64,000 nt of DNA, from assembly GCA_964657325.1 (NCBI GenBank), contig CAZZVE010000011.1, positions 3,553-67,552 of the forward strand. Reading direction: 5' to 3'. This document shows, piece after piece, positions 61,794 to 64,000 of this stretch. The position numbers were made by a program, and so were the translations under genes. Origin of the DNA: JBBQVS01 sp964657325 (GTDB taxonomy: Bacteria; Chloroflexota; Ktedonobacteria; Ktedonobacterales; Ktedonobacteraceae). The notes beneath the pieces were generated by a model. The model did not search any database and was not told where the DNA came from. It saw nothing but the letters and a program-made list of their open reading frames with translations. The number at the start of each line of letters is the position of its first letter. Position 1 is the stretch's first letter.

Positions 61794-62627
61794 CTATGCT
61801 TCGCTATCAGTTGATGGCGTTGCCTGTGTCGTCCCATCTTCAGATGGTGTAGGCACAAGTGGTAACGTCTCACCTTGAGCGGGAGCAATGAGTGGCTCTG
61901 CCGTCAACGTTCCGCTGCCCGTTGGTGGAGTAGCTGTGCTGTCGGTCGTGGCAGCCACCTCATCAAAAATTTGCGCTGTCGCTGCTTCCGCGCTCAAACC
62001 TTCGCCAAAGACGAGTTCGAGCCAGCGCACGGTCTTTACTGGCATGATGACATAATCATGCTTCAACAACTCGATCACGTTAATCGAAGCGACATGCTGC
62101 ACCTTCGCAAGAGGAATGTTACGTGTCGATAACACAACATTCTCGTCACGCTGTGGCAACATCATGAGGACGCGCTTGCCAGGAGTTGGGAGTTGTGCTA
62201 ACAACTTCAGCATACCCTTTGTGCTTGGCGTTTCCAGGCCGAGTTCGTTTACCACAATCAAGCTTGCATTCGCTACTTTATCGGATAAAGCCGAACGAAT
62301 AGCAAGGCGGCGCATCTTCTTCGGCACGTCGTGATGATACGGATGAGGTCTTGGACCCCACACAACACCACCATGACGATACTGGGGCGCACGTGTGCTA
62401 CCCTGACGAGCGTTACCTGTGCCCTTTTGTTTATAGGGCTTTCTACCACCACCCGATACTTCACTACGAGTCTTGGTTGAAGCATTACCTTGACGACGGT
62501 TTACCAGTTGCGCGGTGACAACCTGGTGCAATACCGACACATTAGGGGTAACGCCGAACACCTGCTCGCTGAGTTCCAGGTCTTCTACGGCTTCTCCAGC
62601 CATGTTATATACTTTAGTCGAGGGCAT
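61794..62627 (-). CDS. rplD: Ribosomal protein uL4 with an acidic tail
   Basis: 277 residues instead of about 205. The core is normal (RNRRQGNASTKTRSEVSGGGRKPYKQKGTGNARQGS-like loop of the exit tunnel). The last ~55 residues are Thr, Pro, Glu and Ser rich with no order. Confidence 0.96.
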   Translation of the reverse strand: MPSTKVYNMAGEAVEDLELSEQVFGVTPNVSVLHQVVTAQLVNRRQGNASTKTRSEVSGGGRKPYKQKGTGNARQGSTRAPQYRHGGVVWGPRPHPYHHDVPKKMRRLAIRSALSDKVANASLIVVNELGLETPSTKGMLKLLAQLPTPGKRVLMMLPQRDENVVLSTRNIPLAKVQHVASINVIELLKHDYVIMPVKTVRWLELVFGEGLSAEAATAQIFDEVAATTDSTATPPTGSGTLTAEPLIAPAQGETLPLVPTPSEDGTTQATPSTDSEA

Positions 62628-62633
62628 TTCGGT

Positions 62634-63461
62634 TTACCTCATCACATGCTTCTTGACCGTGAGCAGGCTCCCGTTGGCACCAGGGACAGACCCCTTTACG
62701 ACCAATAGGTTACGCTCAGGATCAGCCTGAACCACTTGTAGTTTCTTCGCGGTAACACGCACATTGCCCATATGACCAGCCATACGCGTTCCCTTTAGCA
62801 CTCGGCCTGGAGTTGTTCCCGAACCGATTGAGCCTGGTGCGCGATGACGGTCTGACTGACCATGTGTCTTAGGGCCACCCCTAAAGCCGTGCCGCTTTAC
62901 ACCACCCTGGAAGCCTTTACCCTTTGTGGTCCCGACAACATCAACCGCTTCGCCAATCGTAAATAGGCCAGCATCAAATTGTGCGCCGAGTTCGATCTTC
63001 TCAGGTGTAGTGCCTCTTTGCAAGCCAACCTCGCGTACAACCTTGAATGGTCCTAGCTCAGGACCTGGGCGGCGTTGGCGGTTTGCCTGAATTTTTAAGA
63101 GTCGCTGAACTTGCTTGCTAGCCTTCTCTGTCGTTGTCTCCGAGGTTGTTTCACCCTCGACAGTGCCAGCATCAGTCTTTGCCTTTGTGCGTTCGCTCTG
63201 CTGATGTGTCTGCAAAGCTTTACGCTGTCCCTTCAACAATGGAAGGTTATGTCCCAAATGTCCTAGCTCAGGACGGGTAGAGTGCTTATTTGTTGTTTGC
63301 TCGAAGCCAATTTGTACGGCTTCGTAACCGTCGTTTGTAACGGTTTTGACTTGTGTTACAAAGCAAGGGCCGACCTCGATGATTGTCACAGGTACGACCG
63401 TTCCATTTGGTCCAAATACCTGAGTCATGCCGATCTTTCTGCCCAATAATGCATCCAGCAT
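62634..63461 (-). CDS. rplC: Ribosomal protein uL3 with an insertion
   Basis: 275 residues from ATG 63461 (MLDALLGRKIGMTQVF), with GGAGAAG before; the frame reaches TTG 63479. The usual length is about 210. A charged Thr/Glu/Lys/Gln segment of about 65 residues (about 65-130) is inserted before PGPELGPFKVVREV. GFQGGVKRHGFRGGPKTHGQS is the standard L3 loop. Confidence 0.96.
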   Translation of the reverse strand: MLDALLGRKIGMTQVFGPNGTVVPVTIIEVGPCFVTQVKTVTNDGYEAVQIGFEQTTNKHSTRPELGHLGHNLPLLKGQRKALQTHQQSERTKAKTDAGTVEGETTSETTTEKASKQVQRLLKIQANRQRRPGPELGPFKVVREVGLQRGTTPEKIELGAQFDAGLFTIGEAVDVVGTTKGKGFQGGVKRHGFRGGPKTHGQSDRHRAPGSIGSGTTPGRVLKGTRMAGHMGNVRVTAKKLQVVQADPERNLLVVKGSVPGANGSLLTVKKHVMR

Positions 63462-63481
63462 ATCTTCTCCTCTCCTCAACT

Positions 63482-63551
63482 GTATGGATGTGCTAAAGCA
63501 GACCCGTACAGGGGTACCATCGTGTACAGGTCTGCTTTAGCACACCCATAC
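63482..63551. repeat. Long hairpin between rpsJ and rplC
   Basis: Arms 63482-63510 and 63523-63551 match at 27 of 29 positions, loop 12 nt. It is transcribed between the first two genes of the S10 operon and could attenuate or process the message. Confidence 0.75.
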
Positions 63552-63569
63552 GGCACACCCTATAATTTG

Positions 63570-63887
63570 CTACAGTTTGATTTCGATATCTACGCCTGCG
63601 GGCAGATTCAAACGTGTCAAAGCTTCGACGGTTCGGTTTGTTGGATCAATGATGTCAATCAAGCGCTTGTGTGTACGAATCTCGAATTGCTCACGAGAGT
63701 CCTTGTGAACAAACGGTGATTGCATGACCGTAAATTTATCAATCTCTGTGGGTAGAGGTACCGGACCTGAGACACGTGCGCCTGTCTGCTGTGCAGTGTC
63801 AACGATCTGCATTGCTGACTGATCGAGAATACGATGATCGTATGCTTTCAGCCGAATGCGGATACGTTGTTTCGTTCCTGTCGCCAT
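63570..63887 (-). CDS. rpsJ: Ribosomal protein uS10
   Basis: 105 residues (KQRIRIRLKAYDHRILDQSAMQIVDTAQQTGARVSGPVPLPTE). First gene of the S10 operon after tuf. Confidence 0.97.
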   Translation of the reverse strand: MATGTKQRIRIRLKAYDHRILDQSAMQIVDTAQQTGARVSGPVPLPTEIDKFTVMQSPFVHKDSREQFEIRTHKRLIDIIDPTNRTVEALTRLNLPAGVDIEIKL

Positions 63888-63909
63888 TTTTCTCTCCTGA
63901 TACGGGTGT

Positions 63910-63935
63910 GGGGCCGCACACTAGGCTGCGGCCCC
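63910..63935. repeat. Hairpin between tuf and rpsJ
   Basis: GGGGCCGC (63910-63917) and GCGGCCCC (63928-63935) around a 10-nt loop. No T run follows on the minus strand, so it is more likely a structural or processing site than a strong terminator. Confidence 0.6.
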
Positions 63936-63944
63936 AATAAAACC

Positions 63945-64000
63945 TTAGCTTTCGATTTTGGTGCAGATGCCCGCACCCACGGTACGTCCACCCTCACGAA
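63945..64000 (-). CDS. tuf: Elongation factor Tu, C-terminal end (cut by window)
   Basis: The minus-strand frame entering from the right edge reads REGGRTVGAGICTKIES and stop (63945-63947), the typical EF-Tu C-terminus. Most of the gene lies outside the window. tuf directly upstream of rpsJ is the common order (rpsL-rpsG-fusA-tuf-rpsJ). Confidence 0.93.
   Translation of the reverse strand, partial: REGGRTVGAGICTKIES

Overview
The window looks like a chromosomal segment of a Gram-positive-like, spore- or mycelium-forming member of the Chloroflexota, most likely class Ktedonobacteria. This is inferred from gene content only: large zinc-ribbon/TM/BACON-repeat surface proteins, YncE-like propellers fused to FAEG-type repeats, a SARP/AAA regulator, a heterodimeric ABC exporter, zinc-type S4, S14, L24 and L36, and ribosomal proteins with long lineage-specific insertions. 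Base composition is near 50% GC. Two assembly gaps are present: 10 N at 18882-18891 and 100 N at 59005-59104.

Layout. 1-3777: pheS (5' end missing) and pheT. 4052-11937: two large zinc-ribbon/TM/BACON surface proteins, a 2Fe-2S ferredoxin-like protein and a third zinc-ribbon/TM protein on the other strand. 12323-17478: small genes (unknown, truncated SDR, HicB-like, HD hydrolase), proline dehydrogenase, a YyaL/DUF255 thioredoxin-domain protein and an EthD-like protein. 17771-25035: a secreted propeller, a two-subunit ABC exporter, a second HicB-like protein, and a nine-residue-repeat protein next to an L-Ala-D/L-Glu-type epimerase. 25263-34330: rpsU with a zinc-ribbon gene, an HtrA protease, two tandem-duplicated propeller genes, a polytopic membrane protein, and an anti-sigma/ECF sigma pair. 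34696-40199: citrate synthase, arginase, branched-chain aminotransferase, CPBP protease and a membrane cupredoxin. 40507-43764: SARP-type regulator. 43917-64000: the entire S10-spc-alpha-L13/S9 supercluster on the minus strand, from the 3' end of tuf down to rpsI. It holds rpmJ, which is too short for a usual ORF cutoff, and also secY, adk, map, infA, rpoA and truA.

The most unusual general feature is a dense population of intergenic palindromes, about 20 loci in 64 kb, in at least four sequence families. Each unit is a hairpin, and most are preceded by the tetranucleotide GTAG; many are paired head-to-head or tail-to-tail around a short spacer. This is the architecture of REP/REPIN elements mobilised by RAYT-type Y1 transposases. 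Copies lie between convergent genes, inside the ribosomal operon (including a degenerate tandem array between rplF and rplR) and inside one coding sequence. In two genes the TAG of the GTAG head is the stop codon.

The second item worth attention is the small Ser/Gly/Ile/Leu nine-residue-repeat protein directly upstream of the dipeptide-epimerase gene. Others are the expanded ribosomal proteins (L3, L4, L17, L18, S3, S5), a tandem duplication that left a gene-end fossil between two propeller genes, and a possible structured leader upstream of the ABC exporter.
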